A DNA stretch of 64,000 bases from contig JASANG010001415.1 of assembly GCA_030248215.1 (NCBI GenBank), forward strand, positions 62,001-126,000, in the 5' to 3' direction. The translations under genes and the position numbers were made by a program. The notes below the pieces were generated by a model, which saw only the letters and a list, made by a program, of their open reading frames with translations, ran no database searches and was not told where the DNA came from. The stretch comes from Enoplolaimus lenunculus (lineage: Eukaryota; Nematoda; Enoplea; Enoplida; Thoracostomopsidae). Each line of letters starts with the position of its first letter. The first letter of the stretch is position 1. Below are positions 1-14,600 of the stretch, piece by piece.

Positions 1-995
1 ATGAGTCATAGCTGCAGTGCTAAGTAAATAGGTAACTTTCCGATAGGGGAAGGTGCAAAAATATTTTATTTGTCTCAGCTTGTATTTTTGATTTAAGTTT
101 CAGTATTAGGTAAAACTGTTTTCTGTAAAAAACACTTGGAACACTTGGAAGACTAGGGGGTTTCTAGTGGGTTTGTTTGAATTTCGAGGGTTTTTTAAAC
201 AAAGTGGGGGAAACCCCCTATTTCAACCAAAAAACCCGTGCACTCTTGGTATTCGTAACACGTGTTGAGGTAACGTTATGTGTATTTTCTTTATTATTTA
301 CAAAATCATTAATGGGTGCCCCATGACCACTTTCAAAATTGCCCCTCGTTAACCCTATCATATGTCGTTTCGGTATCCAGCTGGAAGGGTGCAACCGGAA
401 TTACAATTTACCGGAACCGGAACCGGAATTTGAAAATTTTACCAGAACCGGAACCGGAAAGTGAAAAATGCATTTCACCAAAAATTTCATTTTAATCGTA
501 TTTTTTGCTCTATTATTTCTGAAACAACCTTAGTCGAACATAGGTATTTATTTTATCTGTTATATTTTAGATTTTCATCATCGACTGAAGTGAAATCCAC
601 CATCAATGGCTTATATTCGGAGTACAAGTGGCTTTCAAAAGAGATTCTTAAAAATTAGCAAAGTTAAGAAAGCGGCCAAATTATAATACCGGAATTTTTA
701 AATCCGGTAAAAATTTACCGGAACCGGAAGGTGAAAAAATACCGGAACCGGAACCGGAATTCCGGTTGCACCCTGCCAGCTGGAAATAATTAATGTTGCA
801 TAACGCGAAAAAAGCATAGACACCACGTTCTAATCCATAATCATACATGTATTGCTGTAACTTACGAGTTTCAGGTATAACAAAACATTTCTGGTTTTAG
901 AATTTATCAGCTCAGATGTTCTATCTGTGCGTACAGTAGTTCATTCCTTTGAAATAAAGAGGTTAATGAATTTGAAAATACTGACATGCGCTTAC
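1..995. other. FEN1 intron sequence with a hAT-like MITE
   Basis: This stretch follows the last visible FEN1 donor and shows no coding similarity on either strand. It is therefore read as intron of FEN1 on the minus strand. It contains the complete small transposon at 385-775; nothing else is recognised. Confidence 0.6.
385..775. mobile_element. hAT-like MITE with GGAACC-rich arms
   Basis: A 391-bp element with inverted ends (AGGGTGCAACCGGAATT at left, AATTCCGGTTGCACCCTG at right). It is flanked by a perfect 8-bp duplication CCAGCTGG at 377-384 and 776-783. Both arms are tandem GGAACC runs facing each other. There is no transposase frame. An 8-bp duplication with ends near CAGGG fits the hAT superfamily. 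Confidence 0.85.
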
Positions 996-3900
996 CTCAG
1001 CATGTGACATGCTAAGTTCGCTCAAAATCGTATCCAAATGATATTCTTTGATTGACATTTTCCTGCAACGTATATTACAGCAGTTCTTAAATTTCCTATC
1101 AGAACTGATGTTGGGTGCTATCGCAACAGAGAAAAACGCATGGTAACGCACATAAACGCTAATACCATGAAACATTTTACTGTCTGCCGAATTGAAATGG
1201 TCAGAAAAAACTTATAGAATAGAAGCAACATTGAGCATTGAACATATTAAAGCAACATTGAGCATTGAACATATTAAGGCGTTGTGTGATACACAGTATC
1301 TCCCTGCACACATTTACTATTTAGCAGTTAAAAATATTAGTAAAAGCAAGCGTCGATAATGTCCTTTAGGACAAGAGTATGCAACTTGTTAGAACGCGCG
1401 CGGCATATAAAATACGACAGCGAGTTGCATTTTGCCTTTACTCTTCTCGTTTACGGGGGTTGCACCCAGCTGCATACGCTAGTGTTGAAGTATACATCGT
1501 GACTATTTTTTTAACAAGTTGAGCAACTCAAATTCCATAACACTACAGCCAGCTATGGTGTTAAGGCGATATATAAATGCAAAATGAAGATGTTTGTTGT
1601 GATTTCAGAAATCTGCTTAAAAATAATGCAAACATTTGAGAATATCAATATTATCCCGCCTCCTAACTCTACGAGCAAACTCACTTTGCTTCACTGAACG
1701 TCATATGTCGTAGCAGTATCTTGCTTCCAAAAGTTAAACCATCCATGTCTTCGGTTGCGGTTGCGAATACTTTTCCTGCACTAACTAGGGCGGCACATTG
1801 AGCTTCGGCTTCGCAAGGTGCCTATAAATTCGACGAAAATCAAAGCAAAGAAAAAAGTTGTGCACAATAATTTTGGAACAATGTCTGGTTTAAGACTGAA
1901 GAAACTTTAGTAAATATATAAAACATCGAATATAAACAAATTGAGAATGGTAGTTATCTGTGTCGCAAACATACATCAACATACGGAATTCCCATTAATT
2001 TCAGCAACTGCTTGCATTCTTCGTTATGCTCTTTCGTTACTTTGACAAGTCTTCGATTGTATCGATCGGCGGCTTCAAAATCTCCTGCAAACCAGGTTCA
2101 TCAAAACTTGTTTAGCAAAACAGTTAGAGTCGTATGAAAAAGGTAGTTTTCTCGTTAAGGAAATGAGGTGTGTCAGTTTAAGGTAAGATTCACAAAATGT
2201 CACTTTTTAGCTCCTGTCACACTACAACCAGCTCTGTATATATAGTCTGCTATGACTGTAATATATATCTTTTGCACCTCAACAATTTATCAAAGGGTTG
2301 ATTATGTATCTGTCCGGCTGAAATGTCTAGAATAACGGAACAAGGCGTATACTAGACTTCTTCCGCCGATCCAAAGCCTATAATTCTAAGAAGTCAGTCA
2401 CCTACACATTAGTGTTTTAACCAAAACCTCAAGCTGTTTTTGTAAATAGAAGAATTCAATAAATTGTTACAAGTTTTCAAGTTATTTCAAACCACGATAC
2501 AAACCTTCTTCTACGGCTTTATCCAAATCTTTTTGTGCATCATCCCTTCTTTCTTTTCTTTTACTTAACTGAAAAAATATTTATATATGCGTTTAAAATA
2601 CGCTTTGTTCTGACAATGGCGCAAATATAGTTGACCAAGACATCGAAAATCATAATTGGCTTTATTGGCATTTCACAGGTTAACATTAAACGTCAAATTG
2701 CTAACGGTAGCCAAAACATGTTTTGAAAATTTAAAAGTAATATAAAAAGGCGTATTCAAAGTGCGACCGGATGTCGAAATAGCGTATACTGGAATTCGGA
2801 TGACAACAGAATACTACAGTAGTGCACCGCAATTTTGATCAGCTTAATAGGGTTCAACTACAAATCCGGCTCCGGCTTCGGTATTCTACATTCCCAGATA
2901 TTTATTAATAAACGATACTGATACAGATTCCACCTTTAATACACAATGATCAAAGAACATATAGGATACAACGTTACGTGACTATTAATGAAAGACATAA
3001 ACCATAACAATCGTAAAAGATTATAGTTTTATGAAAACGGCTCAGTTTCAATTAATTTTTTCAAACACAAACGCAAGAGATATAACAGTTTCCCTGATCA
3101 GACGCACTGATATACGCCAACAAGTTAAACTGATAGTATTTCAACTAACTGTTATTTGCATAATGTATCGTCAAAAAATTGGCGATTTTTATGCAGTGCC
3201 GCGCCGATCCGATATTCACGAGAAGTGTCGATTATTACAGATGCCGATATCGATTAATCGGCACATTTCGATGTTTGACTATTATTCATAACCAAAATCA
3301 CAGCATTTGGTTGCGAATTTTGTTCGAAATGATAAATACAAGTACTTCGAGAAACCCTTCAATATTGAGACCCTTGTAAAAGTAAGATTAAAACATGTAA
3401 CAACAAGTAGTACTAAATTAGCGTAATTAAGTTTAACTTTTGTTAAAATTTGTTCTTAAATATCCTCATACCTCGTCAGTTTTCATGTCAGGCGGTTTTC
3501 CATCAAAGACATACACCGGTTTTATTCCGTTCTCGACCATGCGTATGGTTCGGTAAAACATACCCATAAGATGGCTGCAAAAACCAAAGTTAATCACACG
3601 GTGCAACGCGGAACTGGATTATATCGGCATCGGAACAGCAAATTTATATGAAATCGAAACTACAAATTTAGTGACTATATGGTTTATTTGTATTAAGAAG
3701 TGTAATATTAACTTAGAGTGTTTGTTGGCTGAGAACAATTTTCAAAAATGTCGCATGAACAAATTGCCGATGATTTTTATGTTCTTTAAAACTAAACCAC
3801 ACTAAATTATTATTTTGAACAGAACGGTAGTTTTGCGTGTTTAGCTGTTGAGATCCGGAGAAATTTATGTAACATATCACAACAGTAACATATCACAGCA

Positions 3901-5294
3901 AGTAGGCTTAAAATTAATATTTTAAATTCCGATTCTGATTGATTGTGAAATGGGAATTGGAATTCGTTTTGAATCGGAATAGGAATTCCTGACGAGCCCT
4001 AACCGGGTCCAGTTCTTATATATACATATACACTTCTTAACTGACCCGCATGAAAAATAATTCTACCGTGCGTGGTTATCGTTTGAAAAATATGAAAATC
4101 TCAAAAATTGCTGTACACGGTATTTTTTATTTCCTACGGTTTGCTATGCAATCTACGCATTATATCTTAAATTTGTGGAAATATCCTTACTTACTGCGGC
4201 GGTAATCACGTAACTCGATTTTCGAACACTTAATCTAAATTGTGATAGTATTTTTCTACTATACCGAATAACGCTACATCCAACCAGTATAATATTCGAA
4301 AGCATACAGTGCTATCCTTTACTTACTAGCCCATAACTTCGGTTTAGAGTTAATGTATATAAACGAAAATGTGCTTCACCTTGTTGTCTCACCAGCTTCG
4401 TTTGTTAGTTGACTCCCATCCTGTCGAACAGCTATCAAAAACTGATAGATGCTCATTGAAGCATCGATTGCAACTTTGCGTCCTACAATATTTTACGCGT
4501 ACGTTGGTATTGAAACTTCCGTCATATTTTAAGAAAAGGTTACAACCAGTCGTACTGGAACTACACGTGTTGAGGGAAGTTCGGACTCACTCAATGACAA
4601 TAAGCTCAAATGCAATACGTAGCAGGGATAGTTAATATGCTATTTTGCGAATATCCTACTAATTTGTAAATATAGAGAAGGTTTTGAGCGACATGTTAAA
4701 GTATTTCTTATCAAAAACCTACTGAACATAGTTCTATACATCGACAAAACCAACAGTTAAACTAACTTTAATTGGTTCATTTTTTAAACGTTTTACTTAA
4801 ATTTCTTACGCCCGAAAATTATAACGCCAACAGCTCACAAACGCTTATAAATATGACAATTCACAACTCAACTACAATATATAGTTGGCATAGCGAATAT
4901 GCTAATTAGTAAGTAGCTAGTAATTCATTTATCTATTTTGAAAGTTTATAAATAATTTATACAGATTCCTCGCAACCAAAAACCCATTAGTACTATAATA
5001 TAGACAATCTTCTTGTCTGAAGCCCCGATTCCTACCAACAACTGACAATTGTGAATTGATACGGAGAAATTTAGTAAAACAAAACACCAGTTGCTAATCG
5101 GAACCAAAATTCCAGCGGCCACTACACCACTTAAGGAGAGCAAACGTTAAATGAAACCTTGCTAAAGTTCGCCCGATCTGCTTGTATCCAGAGGTGACAG
5201 AACTAAACTTACCGAAATAATTCTTGATATCATTCTCTTTTATCGCGCCTTTCGCATGCTCTCCTAACAGTTTGGCCAAGTTGTGAATACCCAT
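996..5294 (-). CDS. FEN1: Flap endonuclease 1, N-terminal 222 codons (3' end off window)
   Basis: Structure-specific nuclease that removes 5' flaps in Okazaki-fragment maturation and long-patch base excision repair, acting in the nucleus with PCNA. I built seven exons on the minus strand: 5213-5294, 4380-4482, 3472-3574, 2505-2568, 1975-2084, 1685-1821 and 996-1062. All junctions are GT-AG and all phases agree. The protein starts [10 protein letters not shown], so the Gly2 needed at the active site is kept. Every catalytic acid visible falls at human numbering: D34 in [12 protein letters not shown]86 in VFDGKPP, E158 and E160 in CEAEAQC, D179 and D181 in [10 protein letters not shown]. The reading ends at SMSHAE with a GTAAGC donor; the next expected segment (H3TH region and PCNA box) is not in 1-995, so the gene continues beyond the left edge. 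It lies 3.3 kb downstream of MAN2C1 on the same strand. Identity is certain; exon edges are very likely right. Confidence 0.97.
1223..1276. repeat. Perfect 27-bp tandem duplication
   Basis: The 27-bp unit beginning AAGCAACATTGAGC occurs twice back to back in a FEN1 intron, with no difference between the copies. It is probably a recent slippage event and has no evident function. Confidence 0.9.
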
Positions 5295-8200
5295 ACTTTA
5301 CAAAATACGTACCTACGTTAATGCATATGTATAGTAAAGCCTAAAAAGTGGGCATGTAGTCGGGTTAAGAATCTCGGTCTCGGTCTTTTCAAGGACTTAA
5401 CCGAATTGGTGAAAGCTGATTGGAGTTGCATCTTCCATCAAACTTTTCATATTATCAAACGTTAACATTTAGCAACATTCGAAACACATAATGGCACACA
5501 CTATATAATTGATTTAATCAAATGTGAATTAGTTATAATTTAATCAAAATCACAGTATTAGTTATGGACTCAGAATTGAAAAATATAAACAAAACCTTTC
5601 GCTGAAATGATAGCTAGCAAAAACTTTTGCACGTTTCAATTAGTACCTTCGCTTTTGCGCTTAACCAGCACAGTACTAGCTAACTAATTAAAACAAATTT
5701 GGCAAGAAATTAGTTAACGAAACATTATATTTGTCTCGAATTTCGAGAATCAAACACAATAAACTCTAAAATTAATAACGTTAATGCGAAATAGGAAGTT
5801 CGAATCGAAAAGGAGAGTGTGGGGCAAAAAATTTTGGTAAATAAGGTGATCGAAAATTTAGAAAATGAAAACGGGACCCGCATCGTCTATTATTGGACTT
5901 TAGAAAATTTTTATACCGGTGAAATCGTGTGACTTCTCATTAAGTGCAAATCCAGAAAAGTCCCTGTACACATAATAAATTGCCTTATATTCAATAAATA
6001 TTATCTGAAATTTAGACAATTTTAATGTGTCTTTAATACGGACTCCATACATCTTATCTTGAATTAACTTTTTTTCATAAGCGATTGACGAAACTTATTA
6101 AGACAAATAAGTTTGGAATACAACACAAAGATTTCCCAGGAAAAAATGGGGGGCTAAAACTCAACAAATACCATAATTTTACAACCTAAGAAGCGCTTAA
6201 GACGTAAACTTAGGTTGGGAAGAGCCTGAGCTCAAACCGAAATATACTTGAAATTTGATTTTACACTCCTAAATATACAAACGGAGTAACTTTTTACATG
6301 CATAAAATCAGAAATTATCTCTTGAATATTTAAATACAACTATTTCTTGTAAGAAAGAAGCATATACGTCTTTAAATTGGCAACAGTAATTTTTTAATAT
6401 AAAGCATTGTTATGTTTTAACTCTGATTATCCAGATATCCGAAGTTAATATTTCTATTTCGGATATCTGAAACTCGATTTTGCGTTTTTTAATTTCCGAA
6501 CATCAATATTCGTTTCTCAAGCACCTGTTTTTATCATGTTGCTCTGAAAGAAGTATCCTGAATCACACAAACTAATGGCTATGAGCGTGCTTCAATAGTG
6601 CTGTGCTGGGAATTCGGTTTAGAAGATTGCTACTGACTAATAGATTGTTGCGTTGGACACCTGAATTTCAGCCGATTTATTTTGTCTCCGATTCATCGAA
6701 TGTCATTCTTCCCTCGAATTATATATAGATTATTCGGGCGTATCTACGGAACATGGACTTCCATAGAAATGCAATAAAAAATAGTTTATTTTATAGATTT
6801 CGACGCGCTGAGTTCAACGGTGCCATTTTTAGAGAAACGGAAATGAAATTTGTGTAAGAAATAAACCTGGTTACGCTTATATTTTATGATCATGTACATG
6901 ATAGATACTTTCTGTTCCAATCTGTGCGTATTTGCACTATAATTGGAGGGCCACAACTTCTGAACCGCTGGTCACGCAGCTATAAAAGTGGTATCGTTGA
7001 ATCCAGCTCGTCGAGATCTAGGATGGACTTTTTATCAAAATCCAAGGGGGGTCCAGATTAAGTACTTCCGCACATGAGTCGGTTTACGTTCCAAGAATGA
7101 AGAACGACATTGAAATGTATTTACGCTAAAGTTGTAAGTACAAAAAAAAGCCCCGGGACCATATAATTTTTTCAGGAAAACTTTTTGAGGAGGAAACAAT
7201 AATTTTTGGATGACATTACCATTTTATCACAAAAAAAATTTTCTGAATTTAAAAACTGTAAGGTAGGGACCTCCCCACATCTAGATCCGCTAGTGCCAGC
7301 CTTCTCAGTAGACTAGACCGAAATAGAGTAGGCTAAATTTTAGACTATTTTTTTGCTTGGGCTTAGGGTAAGCCGTGTTTTTGAATAAATTTTTTGCTTT
7401 TTCTCTCAGGGGCAGGGGAGGAGCCTGTGGTTTCCTTGAACTTTTCGCGTTTTGAAAACACACTAAAGCAGGATTGGACTGGGGTTTGAATTCAAATGTT
7501 ATGAGCTCATGGGTTCTGTGTCATACTCCGGTAAGTTTCGGTGCCCTCATGATTGGACAACACTTATGTAGAAATAACAATGTTTTAAAGATAAAGTTTT
7601 CAATATTTAAATGATTAGGAATAATTTGCCGCAAAACCGTAAAAATTCCGGTTGCTAGCACTTTTGAATGCAGGGACACAATTGAATTTTTGCACGAATT
7701 CCGGCCGAAACAGTAATTCCGGTTGAACCCTTTAGGCTTAGCGTCTTTTTAAATCAAGAGCGATCAGAATTTATAATGAGGATCAGTATGTATTCTCGCG
7801 AAATTTTAAATCATCATCGATTATGCAGGAATGCGGTTCAATGTTTTAACTCAGGTTTGACTACAGAATTTGTTTTGGTCAGCTCCAGCCACTTTAATGG
7901 TGAAACAATGCAAATTATTCAAAAATTTTTTAAACAATAGCATTTCGGATATCCTGCGGATACTCGGATACGTTTCTTTTCGGATAAATATCCGGATAAT
8001 TTTCATATCCTGATATCTGGTGCTCATCTATAGTTTTAACCACTTCAAACAGTTGGCAGAAAAATGAACATCTTTGAAGCCTTTATACAATCAATTACTG
8101 ATAAGTTAACTCATCGAAAGCAATTTAATAGAAGATTAAAATTAAAATTTCAAAGTTCCGTTGCAATTTCACATGAGATGTAATTTCATGGTGAGATTCG

Positions 8201-8629
8201 AACCACAGTCTCACGAGTTGGAGGCGTTTACGATGATCACTGAGCTATAGGAGCTTGACGCTCGAGCCCGAGAGGCTCTCACGTCTTGTGGAGATTTAAC
8301 ACTGCGCATATATGTTATATATGTTACACTGCTCACAGTGTGTGCATTGCTCGTACATTATTATATTTAGTTCCTCATAGCACTAAAGTTGGAATCGGCA
8401 AAAATTTTGGTATCGGCACATCCCCACTCGATATGCAGGCCAAACACTGTTTGTTGTAAAAATCTTTAGACATTATCATTTTTGAACTGATACTAACTTC
8501 ATAACTGGTCACACACAACACCGTAAAAAATTTCTTTTCCCTGAGTTTTTGAATGTTGGAACATGTACAAAATTTTTAGAATTCCGGCCGCAAAATTTAT
8601 AGCTACAAAAAACTACACATTACACCCAT
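5295..8629. other. Intergenic region between MAN2C1 and FEN1
   Basis: Between the MAN2C1 stop and the FEN1 start (both minus strand) I find no coding segment. The region holds diverged repeat fragments. These include GGATATCC-rich inverted pieces near 6425-6480 and 7945-8030, a fragment of the GGAATTCCGG repeat family near 7640-7730, and a decayed tRNA-like repeat near 8185-8345. The FEN1 promoter should lie just above 5294, but I recognise no defined element in it. Confidence 0.6.
8185..8345 (-). mobile_element. Decayed copy of the tRNA-like TTAA MITE
   Basis: On the minus strand this reads as a pol III-like module: a leader CTCGAGCGTCAAGCTCCTAT, then an A-box-like TAGCTCAGTG and a B-box-like GGTTCGAATC. 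The same module sits inside the intact TTAA-flanked elements at 29472-29734 and 55554-55815. Here the terminal inverted repeats are not recognisable, so this is an old or truncated copy. Confidence 0.6.
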
Positions 8630-11600
8630 TCAAGCCACCCTAAACACCACTGTTTGAATCTGAAATGGTCTAAAATTCAAACTAAACGAGAACTTGCTAT
8701 TTAGTTCAAGTTTCGTCGGTTTAGCTACGTCATCATTGTCTAATCGATCCTCTAACAAATTAGTCAGCTTTACTTCTTGTATTTCGAAAGCTAGCCGCAC
8801 TGTTAAGCGCACAGTTCCGCCACAAGCTTCATACATCCGTACTACGAACTCCTTGTGTCCCCCATGTTGTGCTTTTTTCAATGCTGATACTATCACTTGA
8901 TCAGTGCTCAATGATATATATCCGCCAGATTCATTTGCACCGACATCTTGCTTTTCTGTCCAATCGCGGTTAATCTTCATAAAACGACCAATTAACTCTG
9001 AGCTGAGCTTTGTTTCCCGTAAAGAACAATTAACTTCGTTTGCCGCTTGCATCACACTCGACACCTGCATCCTCCAATCAAAACATCCATTACCGCTAGA
9101 AATCTTCCTAAAACTGCCCAAATACGGCATCACAGCGTACGTGAACGTATGTGATTGGCCAACGTCCGCGTTACGGTCCGGTGCTTTTGATGCCCTCAAA
9201 AGTGACATTGAAATAGTTGTCCCGTAGCCACCTGCACTGTGTGTAGCACTTTTCAAGCCATCATGGCAGCTGGCTGTTCCACAATGTGCGCTAAACCCAT
9301 ATTTACAATCGTTAAGAATTGCAATTCCACGCTGATACTCTTCAACAGCGACCCATTTATGACCACAAACTTCAAACCTTGCGGTATCCCAACTTGTATT
9401 TCGATGAATTGGCCGGCGAACGTGTCCAAATTGACAGTCAAAAATGGCTTCAGTCGAGTGAATTTTAGTTGGGAATGTCACCTTAAAACAAGACCAAAAA
9501 TGCTAAGTTTCTCAGTATAAATGTCAAAATAGGTAAAGTGTGTATGGATTTGCCGTTTTGTAGCCTTCCGTCTGTCCAGTTCAACAAAGCAAAAGAAATA
9601 TCTGAAGATGTTAGCGAGTTTGAGTTGGGCAAGTATCTACGGATTTCGTTCACGATAGTTTTTATCAGTCGTACAATTATACATTAAATATGTGTTCAAA
9701 ACACTGTCAAAGCGCCAAACGTTTTGTTTGTATTGGGATTTTTTGGGCTATATAATTATACTGTACTTTTTGCATTCTTAGCCAAAACGCAGCATTTATG
9801 CGTAAACCAGTAGTTCAAACGCCAGAAGACCGCAAGAACAGAGTGACAGCCAAAAACCAGAAGATAGATTGTACGAAATTTTAACTCAGTATAGCATTCA
9901 TCGCTAGTCGCGTGTAGCAGGGGGCGACCAGATATCCGGCTCCAGCTGGTTACTTTACTATCCGGTTGGGTATAGTTTTGTATCCGGTCGCATCCTGGAG
10001 TATAACGCGTATAACTGGTTAACAACAGAGACGTTTAGCTTGCAGAATGATAAGCGGACTCGGTATAGAATCCATGTCCTGAACAACTGTTTACACATTA
10101 TTATCTTTTACATAACTGCTTTAGATCATTGCTCATACTAAGCGTATGCACTATTAAGATTACACTGACCCACGTTACCTTCAATAGCGTCGTGTTTCTC
10201 ACGAAACTGCAATAGTGTAAGCGTGGATTTCAGAATAAATTCTTAAGTTACTGTTTCATATTTTAAGTTTAAGTAATATTGGCTGGATTTCAGAAATAAT
10301 ACTTAAGTATTCACTTAAGCTATGCTAACGTAATTAGTTAAGTCAATGACTTAAGTAAATAGTTAACGTTTCGAACAAAACAGGTAAACGCCAAATGCGA
10401 GCCATTGTCATTACAAAAAAGTAACAGTTTTGCTTTATATTAAGGCGGCACCACGAGTTTACAATTTCAGCTAAATCAACGTTAGCATACCTGAACGGTT
10501 AATTTGTAATCTATCAGATTTCGTCAGCGACTTATGTATTTACTTAAGTACGCTTTTAAAAACGACAAAATTGCTAAGTAATTACTTGGCACAGTACTTA
10601 AGTATCAAATTATACTCAAATACGGTTTCAGAAATCGAGCCAATGACAATTACCTTCAACAACTTTCTACATTCATTCCAATCGACCGTAGTTTCAAATT
10701 TGACGTATGGTCGACCTGGTTCCAATGAAATAATTTGTCTCATAGTGCTGTTTGTGCCAATTCGAGCGTGAACAGTGAGCAATGCTATACCTGAAAAAAC
10801 AACACAAAAGAGTCTTGACTCCACAATTTAACAAAGAAGAAAATATGTCCGAATTTAATTACTGTTTCAATTTTTGTCTCAATATGAAATCCATCTGGAG
10901 CTTATAACCGAGGTCAAATAAAATGCAAGATTAGTTGGAAACAGCAAATCTCGGAGACCGAAAAACTCAATCTCGCGTGTTTAATAAGCCAGCAAACTAA
11001 AACAATATACAACCAGCAGCGCAGCTAAAACCATGACATTCGTTGAACAGAACACAAAATGAAAACTTGGAAGCAGGGTGGCACCGAATCCACGATTTGA
11101 CGGAATCCGAATCCAGTGCTAATTTGCCGAATCCGAATCCTGCATGTTGCAAATTTCAGATACATCTATAATTTGTTTCAGAATATCAACGCAATGTCAG
11201 CCGTATAACTTTTAATACGTTAATATATTTCGTCCCGACGTCAGTTCTGAGATTTCTCACCTGAAATAAAAAATATTGATTTTTATAGCAAGGTATTTAA
11301 AAATTTTATTGCTTAAAAATGAAAAAAAACATATTGCCGAACTTTGTTGGATTCGGCTTTTCCACAACCGAATCCGAATCCGAACCTCAAATTTTTGCCG
11401 AATCCGAAAATTTGTTGCCACCCTGCTTGGAAGTGTCGCAAAGCCTAGCCTCAGACCTGAACATCAGGCCGAAGTGAGATTGTTCGTACTTCGATTATGG
11501 TACATCCTAGTACACTGCAATGAACCAAGCTAGAATCAAATTCAGCACAGTTATTAGATTGGAATCTCTCATAAATATGCATTTCATTACGATGCAGTCT

Positions 11601-14600
11601 CTCTGTAGGTTCTGTCCAAATTCGGTCATAAAATAAATGTGTATATACATGGGTGCGGTTAAATTTCCTGGCCCCGGGACATCCTAATACCACCACATCA
11701 GGAATGTCATGGGGGTACGGATTTTTATCCCTGTCCAACCTTGCAGAAAGCCACATCACATCACTGCAACCTACCACTTCTATCGACTTCAACTTCAATT
11801 TCTGCGCTGCTCGCTTCACCTCGGGTAACTAAACGTTGCTCAACAGGCTTCCCGGTTTCCAAATGATAATCCATAACGTCCCATGCTTCCCAATACAAAG
11901 GTGTATCATCGAATAGAAACATTTGGTTCCCTCCAGCGGGCGGTGCAGCGTAATTATAGCCGGCAGTGTCGGCATTCACCGTTAAACTAGCAATCTGTCC
12001 AGACTGGCGGAAACGAACTGTAATTAAATCATTCGATAACTCAATTACAGCATTACTGGCATCTTGCTGAAGATAGCGGTAGCGCGCTGGCTGAAATAAT
12101 ATTAATAAAGCTGGAAAGTTTACGATACGTAATTAGCATCGTTTCGGTTTGATTCTTTGATTGTAATGGTGTAAACAAAAAATAGCAAAACAGCAAAATA
12201 TTGCAATCAGCTTGACTAGTGTTACTTAATGGCTGGGTTTTAAAAACTTTATTGCAGTACAACTGTATATGTACATACATACTTTACTATCTGAATAAAG
12301 CAAATACTTAACCAATTTTCTTTCTAAAACCATACTAGGCGAATTATTCGGACCCCCTGTTTTTTTAGGGCTAATGTAGGGGATACCCCCATCAGCAGCT
12401 TAAAAACACAACAGTACTTATGTCCGCAAAAATTTAATATCTTCAAACAGTAGCACATTCGCAATAACTGTGTAGCTCAATCCACATTTGTCTCTCGCTG
12501 CAACGCCAAAATCTGGCTGCATCAAGGGCCTTGCCGTTAGGGAGCGAGTAGTTGTAGGCATAAAAACCCAAGGACCATTTTAGAAACATCCACTAAACGT
12601 GACTCCTTCTGTCCAAAATCCTGACTACGTCCATGATTTGAATAGCATACCTTGAGCTTCACAGCACACCGTTCTGCGTCCATCCTCGGACAAAGTAATG
12701 AAAATGGCGGTACTACAAACCACCGATTTTGTGGCTTCCAAAGCAAAAGCCTTTGCCACTGCGACATGTTGAGAAGGCATGAATGTTGTGTTTGATTATT
12801 TGCCGAAGCAGGCTGTCTTGTAAATGTTTCCGGAGCTGCCAAAAACCGACTACAGGTAGCGTCTACTTCGTCGTAAATATGATGTGCATCAATGTATACG
12901 TTGGCTATCGATGAACCTGGTAGAACATCATGAAACTGATTGAGCAATACGCCTTTCCATGCCTACGAAAAACACTGAAGATTACTAATACATATTTTCA
13001 ATTCTCATCGCACCTTTCAGCTGCTAGTATATAGTTTTCAAACGAGCCAACTGTGGTGCCTGTTGATCCCAAAATCTATATAGAGGTAAATTTATTCAAG
13101 CGCAAAAACCAGCTAAATCTTTAACCCAATGGTTCACTTGTTACCTACCTGGCATTAACCAGATATCCGGTTGCATCCGAAACCAACATAATTAGTGTTT
13201 AAGCACAATAAAATCAAAATATACATTTAAGCTACGTTTTTATGTTAATTACTTATCATATCAGATCCAGATACTTGGCTGCACCGTAAAACACATATAC
13301 TCATATCAGTAAGAATATTAAAATTCATACTTTTTCAAACGTTTCCAATAATAATTCTCGGTTTTCGTTTGGCGATATCATATCAATCATACAACTTAAC
13401 ATTTCCACATCATGCAGTAAAATTTCAATTTGTCGATTTCGCTTTTTTATCGCCGCTTGCGTTGTGTACGTTCCGTTGTGTAACTCGAGATACAGTTCGC
13501 CGTGCCACGTGGCCAAATGCGGACGGTCAGGTTCAATCTGGAAAGAAAACAACGCATCAGCAATGGCGTGTGCTACCATGCTAATTGCAGCACGGCGCCG
13601 CTTACCACCTTGGCCCATATTCAAAAATGTGTATAGCAACTACCGGAACACCTTTTATGTTAAACAAAAAAATTTTGTCAAATATAAATTCGAGAGCTGC
13701 ATCGAGTCGGTCGGTATAATTTAATGATGTGTGTCAAACCATAATGCCATTGAGCTTCTCATAACTAATCAAAAAGGGAGATATGTCGTCTAGGAACGAT
13801 TTAAATATATTTTTCATTCATTACGTTCAGTAAATTCCAACCGGCAACCCCTAATGTGTCCTGGATCTGGCCCTGTAGTGCAATCCTAGAAATGACGCCA
13901 ACAAATTTAAGAAAACCACGTAAAAATTTGCACACCTGAATTGTGTTGGAATCTCTTGTAATTTTCTACTTAACACCCGTTTTCATATTATTTTACTGCC
14001 ATTTACGACCAGATCAAAAGGAAAATGAACTATTTATACTGTAAAATGAATAATTTGCTAATCTGCGGCTCAGATTACTAACCAACCTGATCAAAAAATT
14101 GCTTTACAGTCGACACAACCACCTTTGGCATTCCAGGAACTGCAGAATCCGATGCGGTAAGCCTTTGAATCCGGCCAGCCATCCGCGAATCAGGACCACC
14201 GCCTCCGTCTCCGTGCCCGTACAACAAAAGAGCGTGATTAGACCGACCTTTGTCGCGAAACGTTTCCGCAGAATTTACAAAATCTTGAGGCCTCGCATCG
14301 CTGCAGTATGTGTCTGACGGTGGGAAATGCGTCAGAACTTCTGCACAACAATAATAATTTCAAAATTTAAACTTGTGATAAAACTCAAAACCAATAACGC
14401 TGTTTCGAAATAAATAAAACCTAGAGAAATGAAGAACTAATACTAGAAACATGCCTGTTCTCAGGCTTCACCTTCGCTTCTTAAATGATTATGGTTGTGG
14501 TTAAAAACAAAATTCATATCTTCGCACTTACAGTCCGCAATACGTTTAGTACTGTATGCAATCTTAAGCATTCATTTGATCTAGCCTACTGAGAATAAAT

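Noticed and set aside
12405-12620. Open minus-strand segment downstream of the MAN2C1 exon at 12651-12962 that reads [14 protein letters not shown]...
   Set aside because: It looked like a frame-shifted continuation of the exon (a T-run one base too long). The clean donor AAG-GTATGC at 12651 joins in phase to the next exon without it and the family has no matching segment, so it is treated as intron, possibly repeat-derived.
13013-13080. Minus-strand frame [20 protein letters not shown] as an extra MAN2C1 exon
   Set aside because: Its donor phase does not fit the next exon, while the exons on either side join directly as [13 protein letters not shown], as in the family.
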